NCBI GenBank assembly: GCA_028289455.1
Contig: JANQPN010000006.1
Location: 1 to 64,000, forward strand
Direction: 5' to 3'
DNA from: Wenzhouxiangellaceae bacterium
GTDB lineage: Bacteria; Pseudomonadota; Gammaproteobacteria; Xanthomonadales; Wenzhouxiangellaceae
Length of the DNA: 64,000 nt
Every line of letters begins with the position of its first letter. The stretch's first letter is position 1. The notes beneath the pieces were generated by a model that did not search any database, had not been told where the DNA came from, and worked only from the letters and a program-made list of their open reading frames with translations. Positions 18,408 to 28,079 of the stretch are shown here, piece by piece. Both the position numbers and the translations under genes were made by a program.

Positions 18408-19829
18408 TTACAGACGGTAGGTAATCAAAACTGCCCGAATACCCATGTCCGAACCGGTCCAGTTGCTGGAAAACACCCGGAAGTAATAGGAAAAGGCGGA
18501 GTTGTTGATCGTAGGGGTACTGATCGATGTATCAAATGCAGTCCGAATTCCGGCTACTGAGCCAGACGGTAGAATAGCTGCCAGATCACTGTTGCTTATT
18601 GACGTATGGGAGCTGCGGCGTAACCGAAAGGTCATGTCCTGGACTGAATCATCGATATACCAGATATCCACTCTGGTAACGGTTGCGCCATCCGGCAGAT
18701 AGACTGGTGCGGACAATGCACCGAAACCACTGAGAATAAAGGCATGCCCATTGCCGAGAACTTTTTGGAAGCTGTCGCCGGGTTCTTCAACGGTAAAAGC
18801 AGCAGGAGGCATGGCGATGGTAAAAGTATTAGGGCCAGGCACTACATCACCGTCTGATTGAATGCGTAACGGCGCAACCCCGGTACCGGCAACACCCAGG
18901 TCTTCAAAACGCACTGAACCGTCAACATGCAGGTTCGCCTGGGGATTGGGCTCGTTGATACCCGTCCGGCCCATTGAGTCGACATATAGCCTGTAGGCAT
19001 TGTTGATATTGACCCGCCACTGGTCGGCATTTTCATTGAACTCAGTCCAGGAGCGGAAGTTGCCATTGGTGGCGTAGCCGTAAAACGGTTGTTCAAAACC
19101 GGTGCCGTCTACATTGACAAACATCCCGCCGAAGGTGTCGTCAAAAGGGCCGTATACAGCAAAAGTCCCTGAGCCGATGGTGGCGTCAGTACCGCCAATC
19201 GCGACATTCTTCAATGTTGATACTGTACTGGCAGTTTCCATCCAATCGGTATCTGCTCCGGCTGCCTGACAATTGACGGTGCCGTTTTGATTGACGCCGA
19301 CTACAGCTTGACCGCCGGGGCAGGTACCGGTTACACGCTGTTGCACCTGGGAGTTGATGATTTCACTGGTGCCTACCGCATTGGGCGCAATATCATCAGC
19401 AGTGACTGAGTTATTGAAAATGCTGGCGCTGTCGACGCCGTTCACAGCGACAAACTCAGACTGGATGGAATAGGGCGTAACCGTCAGCGATTGTCTTGGC
19501 CCCAGAGTGGTAAAGGTCGGATCGCTGTCTTCCTTAACGCGGATTTCCAGAAATACCGCATCACCGGTAAACGGGTCACCACCAAAATCCAGTACTGTGG
19601 TGAACAGCCCTTCATCAACGGTCAGGTTATTGACTGCCAGTGTCACGGAAACAGAACTACCGCCGGCAGCTGCATTGAACAGTTCAAACTGAAAGTCATA
19701 CACGCCATCGGCTGCGACGCCGGCCTGTTTCAGTTCACCTTGATAAGTGAAGGCGGAACCTACCGGCATCGCATGGGCGGCAGGCAGGCAGAAAAATAAT
19801 AGTAATCCGATAATTTTAATTGTTTTCAT
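18408..19829 (-). CDS. Secreted protein with tail-fibre-like N-terminal domain
   Basis: This 473-residue exported protein has a signal peptide (MKTIKIIGLLLFFCL..., cut after AHA) followed by SAFTYQGELKQAG and YDFQFELF. This opening domain is shared by many uncharacterised secreted proteins of environmental bacteria. The middle contains low-complexity beta-rich sequence (GINEPNPQANLHVDG) like the stalk of tail-fibre or autotransporter-like proteins, and the C-terminus is a beta domain. The start at 19829 has GAGG at ideal spacing; the longer frame to 19883 would place residues before the signal peptide. It is the last gene of a three-gene minus-strand set. Function unknown. Confidence 0.7.
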   Translation of the reverse strand: MKTIKIIGLLLFFCLPAAHAMPVGSAFTYQGELKQAGVAADGVYDFQFELFNAAAGGSSVSVTLAVNNLTVDEGLFTTVLDFGGDPFTGDAVFLEIRVKEDSDPTFTTLGPRQSLTVTPYSIQSEFVAVNGVDSASIFNNSVTADDIAPNAVGTSEIINSQVQQRVTGTCPGGQAVVGVNQNGTVNCQAAGADTDWMETASTVSTLKNVAIGGTDATIGSGTFAVYGPFDDTFGGMFVNVDGTGFEQPFYGYATNGNFRSWTEFNENADQWRVNINNAYRLYVDSMGRTGINEPNPQANLHVDGSVRFEDLGVAGTGVAPLRIQSDGDVVPGPNTFTIAMPPAAFTVEEPGDSFQKVLGNGHAFILSGFGALSAPVYLPDGATVTRVDIWYIDDSVQDMTFRLRRSSHTSISNSDLAAILPSGSVAGIRTAFDTSISTPTINNSAFSYYFRVFSSNWTGSDMGIRAVLITYRL

Positions 19830-19839
19830 TGTTGAACCT

Positions 19840-20106
19840 CTACTCGTAACCGTCTTTAAAAAGCACATCAGTTTCAGCTTCAACCCAGAAGCCGCCCGTC
19901 AGGGTGAAATCGCCGCCGGCATGATTGCCTGCGTCGGCCTGGCCGATAGTGCCGTGTAGTTCGAAATCGCCGCCCTGGGACAATCCTCCTCCAGCGTCTG
20001 ATGCCGTAGAGCGGTCGATTTCAAAACCGCCGCCCGACTGGCCCAGCGCTATGCCGGTAGTGATTGCGCCAAAGAGCAGCACAAGAAGTGCATAGATATG
20101 CTTCAT
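19840..20106 (-). CDS. Small secreted Gly-rich protein
   Basis: This 88-residue protein has a signal peptide (MKHIYALLVLLFGAIT..., cut after ALGQ) and short Gly-rich repeats (GGGFEID, GGDFELHGTIGQADAG, GGDFTLTGGFW). The GTIGQ-D-G ... FTLTGGFW pattern is common in uncharacterised secreted proteins. The C-terminus LFKDGYE resembles the short DGFE endings found on many secreted proteins of Xanthomonas-related and similar gammaproteobacteria. The start at 20106 has GAGGAAAGG before it. The stop is 10 bases before the start of the 18408 gene, so the two are probably cotranscribed. Confidence 0.7.
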   Translation of the reverse strand: MKHIYALLVLLFGAITTGIALGQSGGGFEIDRSTASDAGGGLSQGGDFELHGTIGQADAGNHAGGDFTLTGGFWVEAETDVLFKDGYE

Positions 20107-20135
20107 GGCCTTTCCTCTGATAGTTTTTGTTATAA

Positions 20136-20165
20136 GCCGGGAATCAACCCATTCCATTTCCCGGC
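20136..20165 (-). repeat. Inverted repeat between two minus-strand genes
   Basis: GCCGGGAA and TTCCCGGC form 8-base arms around a 14-base loop. It lies between the stop of the 20220 gene and the start of the 88-residue gene. It may be a weak terminator or a processing site. Confidence 0.4.
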
Positions 20166-20219
20166 CTTGGTGCTCTAATTGCCATACATAAGCATCGGCC
20201 TAAGTATAGCGCACATGTA

Positions 20220-20717
20220 TTAAGGTTGGTTTTCAAGAAAACCGTGAACCTCAATAACCGCTGAATGGCTGGATTGAGCCTGACTGCGCAATGCCAGACT
20301 TTCATCCGGCAGCAGACTGACGGCCAGGCCGGGATCAAAGTCGATTCGGCTGATACTGTCTCCGGTTAACACCAGTGTATCGGCACCCAAGCCCCTGATG
20401 GCGCTTTGCTGCTTGAGAATACCCAGAGAAATTAATGCGCAGTCAGGGTTGGTGGGTGTTGTCAGCTCATCACTGAGTGTCCCGTGAATCGAGGTGATAG
20501 TAAGCGTTCTTCCGCCACCTGGTCTTAGCATGTGGTTCAGATCGACACTGGTAATCTGGTCGGATCCGACTTTTACCGTGAAGGTGGTCTGAGAACTGCC
20601 GGGGTCTATATTGGCAAGAAAGGATACAGGCGTATTCGCCCAAATCGCTGTTCCCCAGGTCCAGCAAACCAGCAATAATAGGTACCTGATGGCCTGCGAG
20701 ATATTATTGGCTGTCAT
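20220..20717 (-). CDS. Secreted protein of unknown function
   Basis: This 165-residue protein has an N-terminal signal peptide (hydrophobic LLLLVCWTWG, cut near WAN). The rest is beta-rich with no domain I recognise. The start at 20717 is supported by GGAGAA upstream; a longer frame to 20738 exists. It is the first of three secreted genes on the minus strand (20717 to 18408), lying between the RHS gene and the giant repeat protein. Confidence 0.6.
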   Translation of the reverse strand: MTANNISQAIRYLLLLVCWTWGTAIWANTPVSFLANIDPGSSQTTFTVKVGSDQITSVDLNHMLRPGGGRTLTITSIHGTLSDELTTPTNPDCALISLGILKQQSAIRGLGADTLVLTGDSISRIDFDPGLAVSLLPDESLALRSQAQSSHSAVIEVHGFLENQP

Positions 20718-21342
20718 GGTTTTCTCCATCAAAAACATGGACTTATTGTTATTAATGCAGCCGGCTGTTGCCTTTTATTGGCTGCACGATACTGATAGGC
20801 GACAGTACCCTTTGGAATTCAACAAAAATATTGTGTTCAGAATTTGAGTGGTTGTTGCCAATTTGCTAGATGTGATCAAGCCAATTCATCAATGGCATTG
20901 TTACAGGTCAAGAACTCTGGTTAGCGTTGCTGATGATATCGATAGTAATGCAGTGATAATCGTGAATGCTTTGATTGCACTCAGCTTGGTACAAAGAGAA
21001 TGTGGCAGTAAAAGTAGGTCGGTGAACAGTTATAACCATAATGGCAATTGTCACTATAGAGCCCAATACCTCCAATCTGGATTGCTGAGATCAGGCGTTC
21101 TCAATGACGGGTGTTGTGGCATTGATTGCTGATGGAATAGAGCTTCCATGTAATGAATCATTAATGTTCTAGCCTATTGTGCTACAACTGAGCTCACTTT
21201 TTTGACCTGGTACTTTCTAAAAACAAGGATAATTGCAGCTTGGATTACCGGTGTGGAATTTGATCAATTCTGGATATTCGATCACCCAGGTAATACCTGG
21301 GTGATACTGATAGTTGATTAATATGCCGATAATAATCTCTGC
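20718..21342. other. Gene-free AT-rich gap
   Basis: Nothing I would call a gene is visible in these 625 bases on either strand. A plus-strand frame at 20848-21132 lacks a ribosome site and known features. The only structure is the hairpin at 21281-21305. No immunity-type gene follows the RHS gene here. Confidence 0.6.
21281..21305 (-). terminator. Hairpin after the RHS gene
   Basis: ATCACCCAGG and CCTGGGTGAT form a perfect 10-base-pair stem with a TAATA loop, 38 bases beyond the RHS stop. A T tract is lacking, so it may be an RNA end or an operator. Confidence 0.45.
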
Positions 21343-24300
21343 TTATTTGAAATCCTTGCTTGTTTCTTTATCCAGAGGGTATCCGGCTGTAATTCCTACA
21401 GTGAAACACACCTTTTGACGAACCTTACCTGCATCAGACGATATTGAAATACCAAATGCACGGAACCCAATACTGATGTTTTCCTTTGAAGAGTTACAAT
21501 CTGAGTCTTCCTCACAGCAGCATTCTAGATTAAAGCCGAAATTGGGTAGTAGTGTCCGAGTGACCTCTCCGGTTTCTCCATTAATTGTATAGTTAGCAGC
21601 ACTTGCTATTGGTGAGCAACTGCACTCGAAGTTGGTTGTGTCATCTGGACAAGTGCCCGATATATGGCAAAGGCGTTCAAATACCTTAGAATCAAACCTT
21701 AATCCACTTGGGTCACTATTGTTTACAGGGTTGGCCCCTGAATATATATAGGTATTAAGGCCACCTGAGAGTCCAATCGGGTCGCTTTGTGTATATCGGC
21801 CAATGGAGGGATCATAGTCTCTGAAATAGTTGTAATGCTGCCCACTTTCAGCATCATAATATTGACCTGGCAATCTCAAGTTAAAGATATAACTTATTCC
21901 ATCTCCATCGGCATCCTGATCAGGGGCGCCATTGCCGAACGGTTCACTATCCCACTGCCAAATGGCTGAGCCCTGATCATCACTAACTACTCTGGGTGTA
22001 CCTAAATGATCTGTGTGTACATAGTGAACTGTGGTTGATACAGATTGACTTGGGTTGGCTTCAAGCAGGCGAATGGCATCTGCTGATGTTCTTCCACTGC
22101 TGTCATCGATTTCGATATATTCATTTCCAGTTCCGCTGAAAAAATAGGTTCCGGCATAATTCCATTGGCCGGCATTATTATTTTGATCCTGGGTGCTTAT
22201 ATCGATAAGACCATTGTGTGAGATTTTGTAGTCGACGCTGCTTGCTGCATAACCTAATGGCCACATGAAATAAGTGAGATATTCCCCTGCAGCAGGTTGT
22301 ACATTCCAGCGGAGAACATATCCGCGATCACCAGGTGAGAAGTAGAAATCCTGTTGATAGGCCTGACTGGACAGCGAGACGATTTCACGCCAGTTACCTG
22401 TCGCTACAGCTGACTCCTCATCCACTATATACTCCAGTGGAGGCATGCTGGCTTCAGCGAAATCAATAACAGCAACAGGAGATCCATTGAGAATTATATA
22501 TTCCCGAATGGCAGTTCCATCTGCTGTGTATTCTCCCAGCAGGTTCCCCTGCTGGTTATAGACAAAGTAGGTTACTTTGCCGTTATGGTCTTTTTTGACG
22601 CGCTCACCGAATCCATTGTATTCATACTGGGCTTGTCCATTATCCATCAGGAACATTCTGTTACGGGAATCATAAGCATAGGAATGATTGGCATCCTGCA
22701 ATGTGTTACCTACAGCATCCATAACAATACTCATTCCATTGATGGACACCAGCCTGTTGGCATCACTGGCATAGTCATATGAAGTGGATTGAGTATTGGC
22801 TATCAGCTCCAGGCGATTTCCAACCGCATCGTATTGAAATGATTGTGATCCATATACACCATTCGCAGAAGTTAAGCGGTACATGCTGTCATAGTTGAAA
22901 GTTTGACTGCTGGTTGCATCGAGAATATTTGTGATATTGCTGATATTGCCAGTTGGATAATAATCAAAATCCTGTTGCAGTAAACTGCCGTGCAGGACTT
23001 CATCAATTCGATAAGCCAAGTCGTAATTTCTGCTTGCTGTAATGCCATTTCCAAAAAGCCAACCGTTAGCTTGGCCAAAGGGGTTATATGTAACATTGGA
23101 GACTATGTTTTCGCTGCTTGACTGGTTAATACGGGTGATATCTTTAATTCGGCCAAAGGCATCGAACTGATGTTCAATTACTTGCCCGGACGGGTAGGTA
23201 ATGGATTGCAGTTGATTAGAGCTGTCGAAATTATAAGCAATGGTAAAACTTGAGTTACCTATTGTGCGCGTTTCAGAAATCAGATTACCAATTTGATCGT
23301 AGGAATAAATTGTTGCTCCTGAAGCATCAATCATCCGAGTCAGTTTGCCTTTTCCGAACGGACCGTCATCGTACTCCAGATGAGTATCCAGAGATATCCC
23401 CGGATAATCTATCAGGGTCAAACGGTTAAGTGCATCATATTCATATTGAACCGTCACATTGCGAGCGTCAGTTTTTGATATGCGGTTTCCAGCATCATCA
23501 AATGTGTATCGGGTAAGTCCGGTTTCAGGGCTATCCAGCTCTTCATTATTATTCAAACCATTGACTTTATAAGCTGTTTCCAGACCGCGCTGATCAGTTA
23601 CTTTAGTCAGGTTATCCCTCCCGTCATAATCGTAGCTTACATTGCCTAAGGCAGCATCAACCATCTGCATGACCCGATTCAAGGCGTCAAATTGGAATTG
23701 AGCTTCATCTCCAAGAGAGTCGGTGATCGATGTGTTATTACCCTGACTGTCATATAGATAATCAATTGAATTGTTTACGCCATCTGTAAGTTGAGTCATT
23801 CGGCTGAGATCGTTGAAAACACGTTGCACCTGTTGTTTCAGCAAGCCAGTGGAATCTTTGGTGCTTTCAAGGGTTCGGTTGCCGGCGGCATCGAGGACAT
23901 ACTCAATACGATTGCCTAAGTTGTCTGTTATCGTCGTTAGGCGATGTGCATTATCGTATTCTGCGTTGATGAATGCGCCATTAGGCTGTGTGATGCGTGA
24001 CAGTTGCCCATTTTCATCGTATTGAATACTAGTGGTCAAAGCAGCTTTCGTGATTGATGTTGGCCAGCCGCGCTGGTGATATGTAAGTGTGGTCAATATA
24101 TTATTCGTATCGGATATCTCCAGAGCACGACCGGCGGCATCATATTTCAGATGCTCTGTGACTTGACCCAGTGCATTGGTGATCGTATGCAAATCTCCGA
24201 TTCTGTAATCGGTAGTATCAGTGGTGTAATAACGATATGTAGTGATATCTGCAACATCGGTCCTAGGGCCATCTACTGACTTCAGCAATCCAATGATTGG

Positions 24301-26244
24301 GCAACCTGTTGAAGTTGCATTGGCAACATCTGCAGCTTCGCAGTAGTTATAAGATGACGTTCGTGAAATATTACCGGATATATCTGTTTCTGTACTGGTC
24401 AGAATTTGACGTCGATTGTTATAGGTGTAGTTGATATTACGTTTGTTTGGCTGATTGATTTCAATAGGCAACCTGAAGTCTGGGTGCCAATGTGTAGTTA
24501 TAGTGCGTTCCACGCTGGAACCAACTGCTTCAATTCGTCTGGTTTCCAGCCCTTGTGGGTTATGATCATAATCAGTGATATTGCCGTTGAAATCCGTCAC
24601 CACATCCTTGAAGCCATTGCTATCATAAGTTGTAGTTGAGGCATTATCCCCGCATGTCGAGCAGCCAGGGCCACTGGAGCTTACATGACGCCTAACACCT
24701 TTAATCAAATTGGTCGCGACAATTTCTTCATACCCAAGTGGATGCGTGACTACTGTGACTTCGTCATTGATATAGTTAAATTCGGTTCGATCAGCTCCTC
24801 CACTGTGTTCACTGATGATTACTCTTCCATCTAAATCATAAGTGAACGTAGAATAACGATGACCGCGTTCGTCAGTGATGCCGGTTAATGAAAATGGGTT
24901 ATTGCTATCCTCATAGTGATAAATCTTTACACTATTGTCGGGGTAGGTAATGCTGGTGAGGTTATCGTTGGCGTCGTATGTATAGCTCAACAAACCATCG
25001 GGGGTGTCTACACTGTCTATCCAGCCACTGGTGTTATATGTAAATGTAAGCTCACGTCCCTGAGGATCAATAGCACGGGTTAATTGACCATCTGTGTATT
25101 CCAGTGTGGTCTGGAAGCCATCGGCAGATTCCAACACGGTCAATTCGCCGAAAGCGTCATAATGTTCAATGCTGTTGTCGCTGTTGTAGTAGAGCCAGCC
25201 GATTGCATTGCCTGCTGTATCCAGGATGGGCTCCAGGCGATCTGTAACATCACTGTCACTCGCAAATTCACCGTTGGGCTGCTTTTTAAAGCGGTAGACA
25301 TTACCGTCCGGACGATAGGCATGAGCCGTAGGGATATAGGTGGATTGTGGAGGGACGATCAGGCGGTCAAAGTTGGTAGACCAGTTTGAGCCCATTTTGG
25401 TTAGTCTATGAGTGGCCCAGTTGCGAATGCTTTTGTGTCTTGAACTGTTGTAATGCCGTTGGAATTCAAGATCACCAATGCCCGTAGAGTTGAAGTCTGT
25501 TTCATTATGGTATTTATTGCCGGTGCCTGTGTTGGTTGAACTGCCACGCATCCCTGAGCCAACAGGGCAAGCCAGATTTTTGTCTGGATCTGGTTCGTTT
25601 TGAAGCCTGTAACAATAGGCTCTGGAAGGTTGTGTAGCAGAGTTGATACCAAACCCTACAGGGCATTCAACGGTACGAAGGCGAAAGAATTGAAGTTGTT
25701 CCCAAGTGTATAAGCTACAGTCAGTCGGAAAATAACCATCAAATTCTGTATCCACCTTTCTTTGAGATGTCTCTGTGCTCAGATCAAAGCCAAGCACATA
25801 GTCTCCCCCTATCGGGTCATTGATATTGATGACGCCTGATGCAGACCCTTCTGGCAGTGGAAGCCATGGTGGTATTCTAATGTTCGCGCTGCAAAGGTTA
25901 TGCAGTGCAGTGGTTTCTTCAATAAGGCAGTCCGCCATTGCTCCCTCGCTGGCAGTTCCTCCGCAGTCATTTGGAAAAGGAAGCTGCATATGAGGAACTG
26001 AGTAGGAATAGGTATATGGTCCAGCCTCTGGTTCAGTACAAACTGCCGTTCCACCGTCCTCTTCACATAGGTCAAAACTGGCAAAAGCCGGATTGCCGGG
26101 TAATAAGAATATACCTAATATAAATAGTAAAACGATATTCAAAAAAAACGAGTTCTTTGATTGAAAGAATAATTGGTTTATTACATTCGAGATGTAATTT
26201 AATTCCAGCGATTTTTTATAACGACTGGCTCTTGCAATTGACAT
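21343..26244 (-). CDS. RHS-repeat protein with embedded golvesin-like domain
   Basis: This is a 1633-residue RHS/YD-repeat protein, a large secreted shell that may encapsulate a C-terminal toxin. A long N-terminal extension and hydrophobic signal (about residues 35-58) precede a Cys-containing domain. YD repeats (YDANDNLTSITYPD-type) then fill most of the length. The conserved RHS core is near the C-terminus (DPSIGRYTQSDPIGL to DPSGL). Before it, bases 22050-22440 encode a golvesin C-terminal-like domain (EYIVDEES ... TSADAIRLLE). The variable tip after DPSGL is about 119 residues and Cys-rich; I recognise no toxin motif. The start at 26244 is set by AGGAGG six bases away. The gene is visibly more AT-rich than its neighbours, which fits transfer. 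Confidence 0.9.
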   Translation of the reverse strand: MSIARASRYKKSLELNYISNVINQLFFQSKNSFFLNIVLLFILGIFLLPGNPAFASFDLCEEDGGTAVCTEPEAGPYTYSYSVPHMQLPFPNDCGGTASEGAMADCLIEETTALHNLCSANIRIPPWLPLPEGSASGVININDPIGGDYVLGFDLSTETSQRKVDTEFDGYFPTDCSLYTWEQLQFFRLRTVECPVGFGINSATQPSRAYCYRLQNEPDPDKNLACPVGSGMRGSSTNTGTGNKYHNETDFNSTGIGDLEFQRHYNSSRHKSIRNWATHRLTKMGSNWSTNFDRLIVPPQSTYIPTAHAYRPDGNVYRFKKQPNGEFASDSDVTDRLEPILDTAGNAIGWLYYNSDNSIEHYDAFGELTVLESADGFQTTLEYTDGQLTRAIDPQGRELTFTYNTSGWIDSVDTPDGLLSYTYDANDNLTSITYPDNSVKIYHYEDSNNPFSLTGITDERGHRYSTFTYDLDGRVIISEHSGGADRTEFNYINDEVTVVTHPLGYEEIVATNLIKGVRRHVSSSGPGCSTCGDNASTTTYDSNGFKDVVTDFNGNITDYDHNPQGLETRRIEAVGSSVERTITTHWHPDFRLPIEINQPNKRNINYTYNNRRQILTSTETDISGNISRTSSYNYCEAADVANATSTGCPIIGLLKSVDGPRTDVADITTYRYYTTDTTDYRIGDLHTITNALGQVTEHLKYDAAGRALEISDTNNILTTLTYHQRGWPTSITKAALTTSIQYDENGQLSRITQPNGAFINAEYDNAHRLTTITDNLGNRIEYVLDAAGNRTLESTKDSTGLLKQQVQRVFNDLSRMTQLTDGVNNSIDYLYDSQGNNTSITDSLGDEAQFQFDALNRVMQMVDAALGNVSYDYDGRDNLTKVTDQRGLETAYKVNGLNNNEELDSPETGLTRYTFDDAGNRISKTDARNVTVQYEYDALNRLTLIDYPGISLDTHLEYDDGPFGKGKLTRMIDASGATIYSYDQIGNLISETRTIGNSSFTIAYNFDSSNQLQSITYPSGQVIEHQFDAFGRIKDITRINQSSSENIVSNVTYNPFGQANGWLFGNGITASRNYDLAYRIDEVLHGSLLQQDFDYYPTGNISNITNILDATSSQTFNYDSMYRLTSANGVYGSQSFQYDAVGNRLELIANTQSTSYDYASDANRLVSINGMSIVMDAVGNTLQDANHSYAYDSRNRMFLMDNGQAQYEYNGFGERVKKDHNGKVTYFVYNQQGNLLGEYTADGTAIREYIILNGSPVAVIDFAEASMPPLEYIVDEESAVATGNWREIVSLSSQAYQQDFYFSPGDRGYVLRWNVQPAAGEYLTYFMWPLGYAASSVDYKISHNGLIDISTQDQNNNAGQWNYAGTYFFSGTGNEYIEIDDSSGRTSADAIRLLEANPSQSVSTTVHYVHTDHLGTPRVVSDDQGSAIWQWDSEPFGNGAPDQDADGDGISYIFNLRLPGQYYDAESGQHYNYFRDYDPSIGRYTQSDPIGLSGGLNTYIYSGANPVNNSDPSGLRFDSKVFERLCHISGTCPDDTTNFECSCSPIASAANYTINGETGEVTRTLLPNFGFNLECCCEEDSDCNSSKENISIGFRAFGISISSDAGKVRQKVCFTVGITAGYPLDKETSKDFK

Positions 26245-26421
26245 CACAAACCTCCTAGATGATGGTTATACTCAGGGCCTATGGCGCCAATACGCATAGG
26301 TTGATATTTATTAACCCGTAATCGAGCTATGAACAGGCTCACAAGCCAGCAATAAATACTCAAAAGAATCAGTAGAAGTGAACTGCACAATGATGTGCTA
26401 AATGCGGGATAATGACGCGCT

Positions 26422-27744
26422 ATGCTTGCAGCTAACCCCCATCGTGATATCTGGCGAATAGCCGGCCCGGCGCTGATAGCCAATTCTTCCGGTCCGCTGG
26501 TGGCCATTGTTGACACCTGGGCTATCGGCCATCTGCCCGATCCGGCCTTGCTGGGCGCCATTGCGCTGGCCGGTTTTGTGTTTTCCTATATTTACTGGGC
26601 TTTTGGTTTCCTGCGGATGAGCACCACCGGTATGGTGGCGCAGGCGTTTGGTGCTGATGATCAGAAGCGAATTAACCTGATAACACTGCGCAGCGTTCTG
26701 CTGGGTATTTTTATCGGTCTGGGGCTATTGATTCTGCAGGTGCCGGTGCTGCTGCTGGCATTTGCGGTATTTGCACCCGGTGAGGCATTGGCCGGACACG
26801 TGCATGAATATCTGAATATCCGTATCTGGGCGGTGCCGGTTGTATTGGCCCGGGTAGCAGTAGTGGGCTTTTTGATCGGCACACAGCGTGCCAGAACGGC
26901 ATTGGTGCTGGAGTTGATTCTGAATATCACCAACGCCGGATTAAATCTGCTGTTTGTGGTTGTGCTGGGTTGGGGCGTTGAAGGTGTTGCCATGGGCAGT
27001 CTAATCGCCGAATGGCTGGCAGGGCTGGTGGCTATAGGCATATTGTTCGGTGTCCGCGGAAAAACCTTATTCCGGCAATTGATGCAGCAGCGGTTCTGGC
27101 GGCTGGATGCGTTTCGCCGGTTGCTTGCCGTGAATGCTTATCTGTTTATCCGTACGCTGTTTCTGCTGGGGGCTTTTGCGCTGGTATACCGTACCAGTAC
27201 GCAGTTGGGCGAGGTGACGCTGGCAGCTAATCATGTGCTGCTGACATTTACCACTTTAATTGCACTGGGCCTGGATGCGATGGCTTATGCTGCAGAGGCT
27301 CATGTCGGTGATGCTATTGGACGGCAAAGCAGGGTGCGGTTGCGGCAGTTTGTAAACCTGACAACAGGCTGGGCAGTATCAATGAGCATTATCTATGCAG
27401 CGGTATTTGCCTGGTTCGGGCATGACATTATTGCCGGGTTGACCGATCAGGTTCCAGTGCAAACGTCTGCGGGTCAGCAGATGCTGCTGTTTGCAATGTT
27501 GCCGGTCATCGCCGTATGGAGCTATCAGTACGATGGTATTTTTATCGGCGCTACCCGAACTGCGGATATGATGTGGACCATGCTGCTGGCATTTTTAGTC
27601 TTTGTGCCATTGTTATACTGGTTAACCACGGCCTTGGGCAACCGGGGCCTGTGGCTGGCTTTTCTGGTATTTTTTGCAATGCGCGGAATCGGTCTGGCAG
27701 TGCGCTATCCGGCACTGGTGAGGCAGTCCATTCCACCGGGTTGA
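26422..27744 (+). CDS. MATE-family efflux transporter, DinF-like
   Basis: This 440-residue polytopic inner-membrane protein has about twelve hydrophobic segments and the two-fold repeat of MATE transporters. The opening RDIWRIAGPALIANSSGPLVA and the following VDTWAIGH match the DinF branch. MATE proteins export cationic or aromatic compounds using Na+ or H+ gradients. It is divergent from the RHS gene with about 177 bases between them. The substrate cannot be inferred. Confidence 0.9.
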   Translation: MLAANPHRDIWRIAGPALIANSSGPLVAIVDTWAIGHLPDPALLGAIALAGFVFSYIYWAFGFLRMSTTGMVAQAFGADDQKRINLITLRSVLLGIFIGLGLLILQVPVLLLAFAVFAPGEALAGHVHEYLNIRIWAVPVVLARVAVVGFLIGTQRARTALVLELILNITNAGLNLLFVVVLGWGVEGVAMGSLIAEWLAGLVAIGILFGVRGKTLFRQLMQQRFWRLDAFRRLLAVNAYLFIRTLFLLGAFALVYRTSTQLGEVTLAANHVLLTFTTLIALGLDAMAYAAEAHVGDAIGRQSRVRLRQFVNLTTGWAVSMSIIYAAVFAWFGHDIIAGLTDQVPVQTSAGQQMLLFAMLPVIAVWSYQYDGIFIGATRTADMMWTMLLAFLVFVPLLYWLTTALGNRGLWLAFLVFFAMRGIGLAVRYPALVRQSIPPG

Positions 27745-27751
27745 ATTTTTT

Positions 27752-27955
27752 TCAGCCCCGCCATGGGCCATTTCTGGCAATAGTGGATAATCGGTTGTGA
27801 GCATTTCTGCGCATGATGATTCGGCGATTAAGACGCCTTTTTTTGATGTACGAGCCGGTATTGGGTTTATCTGAATCTTTGATGTTCAAAGGCACACGGC
27901 GCTGATCGGGTTGGTGAGTAATCCAACGCCAGAGATCGCTCAGAAAAATACCCAT
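27752..27955 (-). CDS. Possible small basic protein
   Basis: This 67-residue frame has a perfect AGGAGG (27960-27965) four bases before its ATG, and it fits exactly in the space between the MATE stop and the region before yceH. The product is very basic, especially in its second half (KKRRLNRRIIMRR). No homologue is recognised. The ribosome site is the main support, and codon use is not distinctive. Confidence 0.4.
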   Translation of the reverse strand: MGIFLSDLWRWITHQPDQRRVPLNIKDSDKPNTGSYIKKRRLNRRIIMRRNAHNRLSTIARNGPWRG

Positions 27956-28079
27956 CGCACCTCCTGATCATTGCTTTCTCCAGCTTCAATTTAAGCTTAT
28001 TCGCAAATAGTTTGTAAGTGCCGAAAGTCCTGCTGATAATCAGGGAGGTATGTTTGAACACACTGTCTTAGGGCAGACT

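Noticed and set aside
20848..21132. A 94-codon plus-strand frame in the gap after the RHS gene
   Set aside because: The start is a GTG without a ribosome site and the product has no features. It is also on the wrong strand for an RHS immunity gene in the same transcript.
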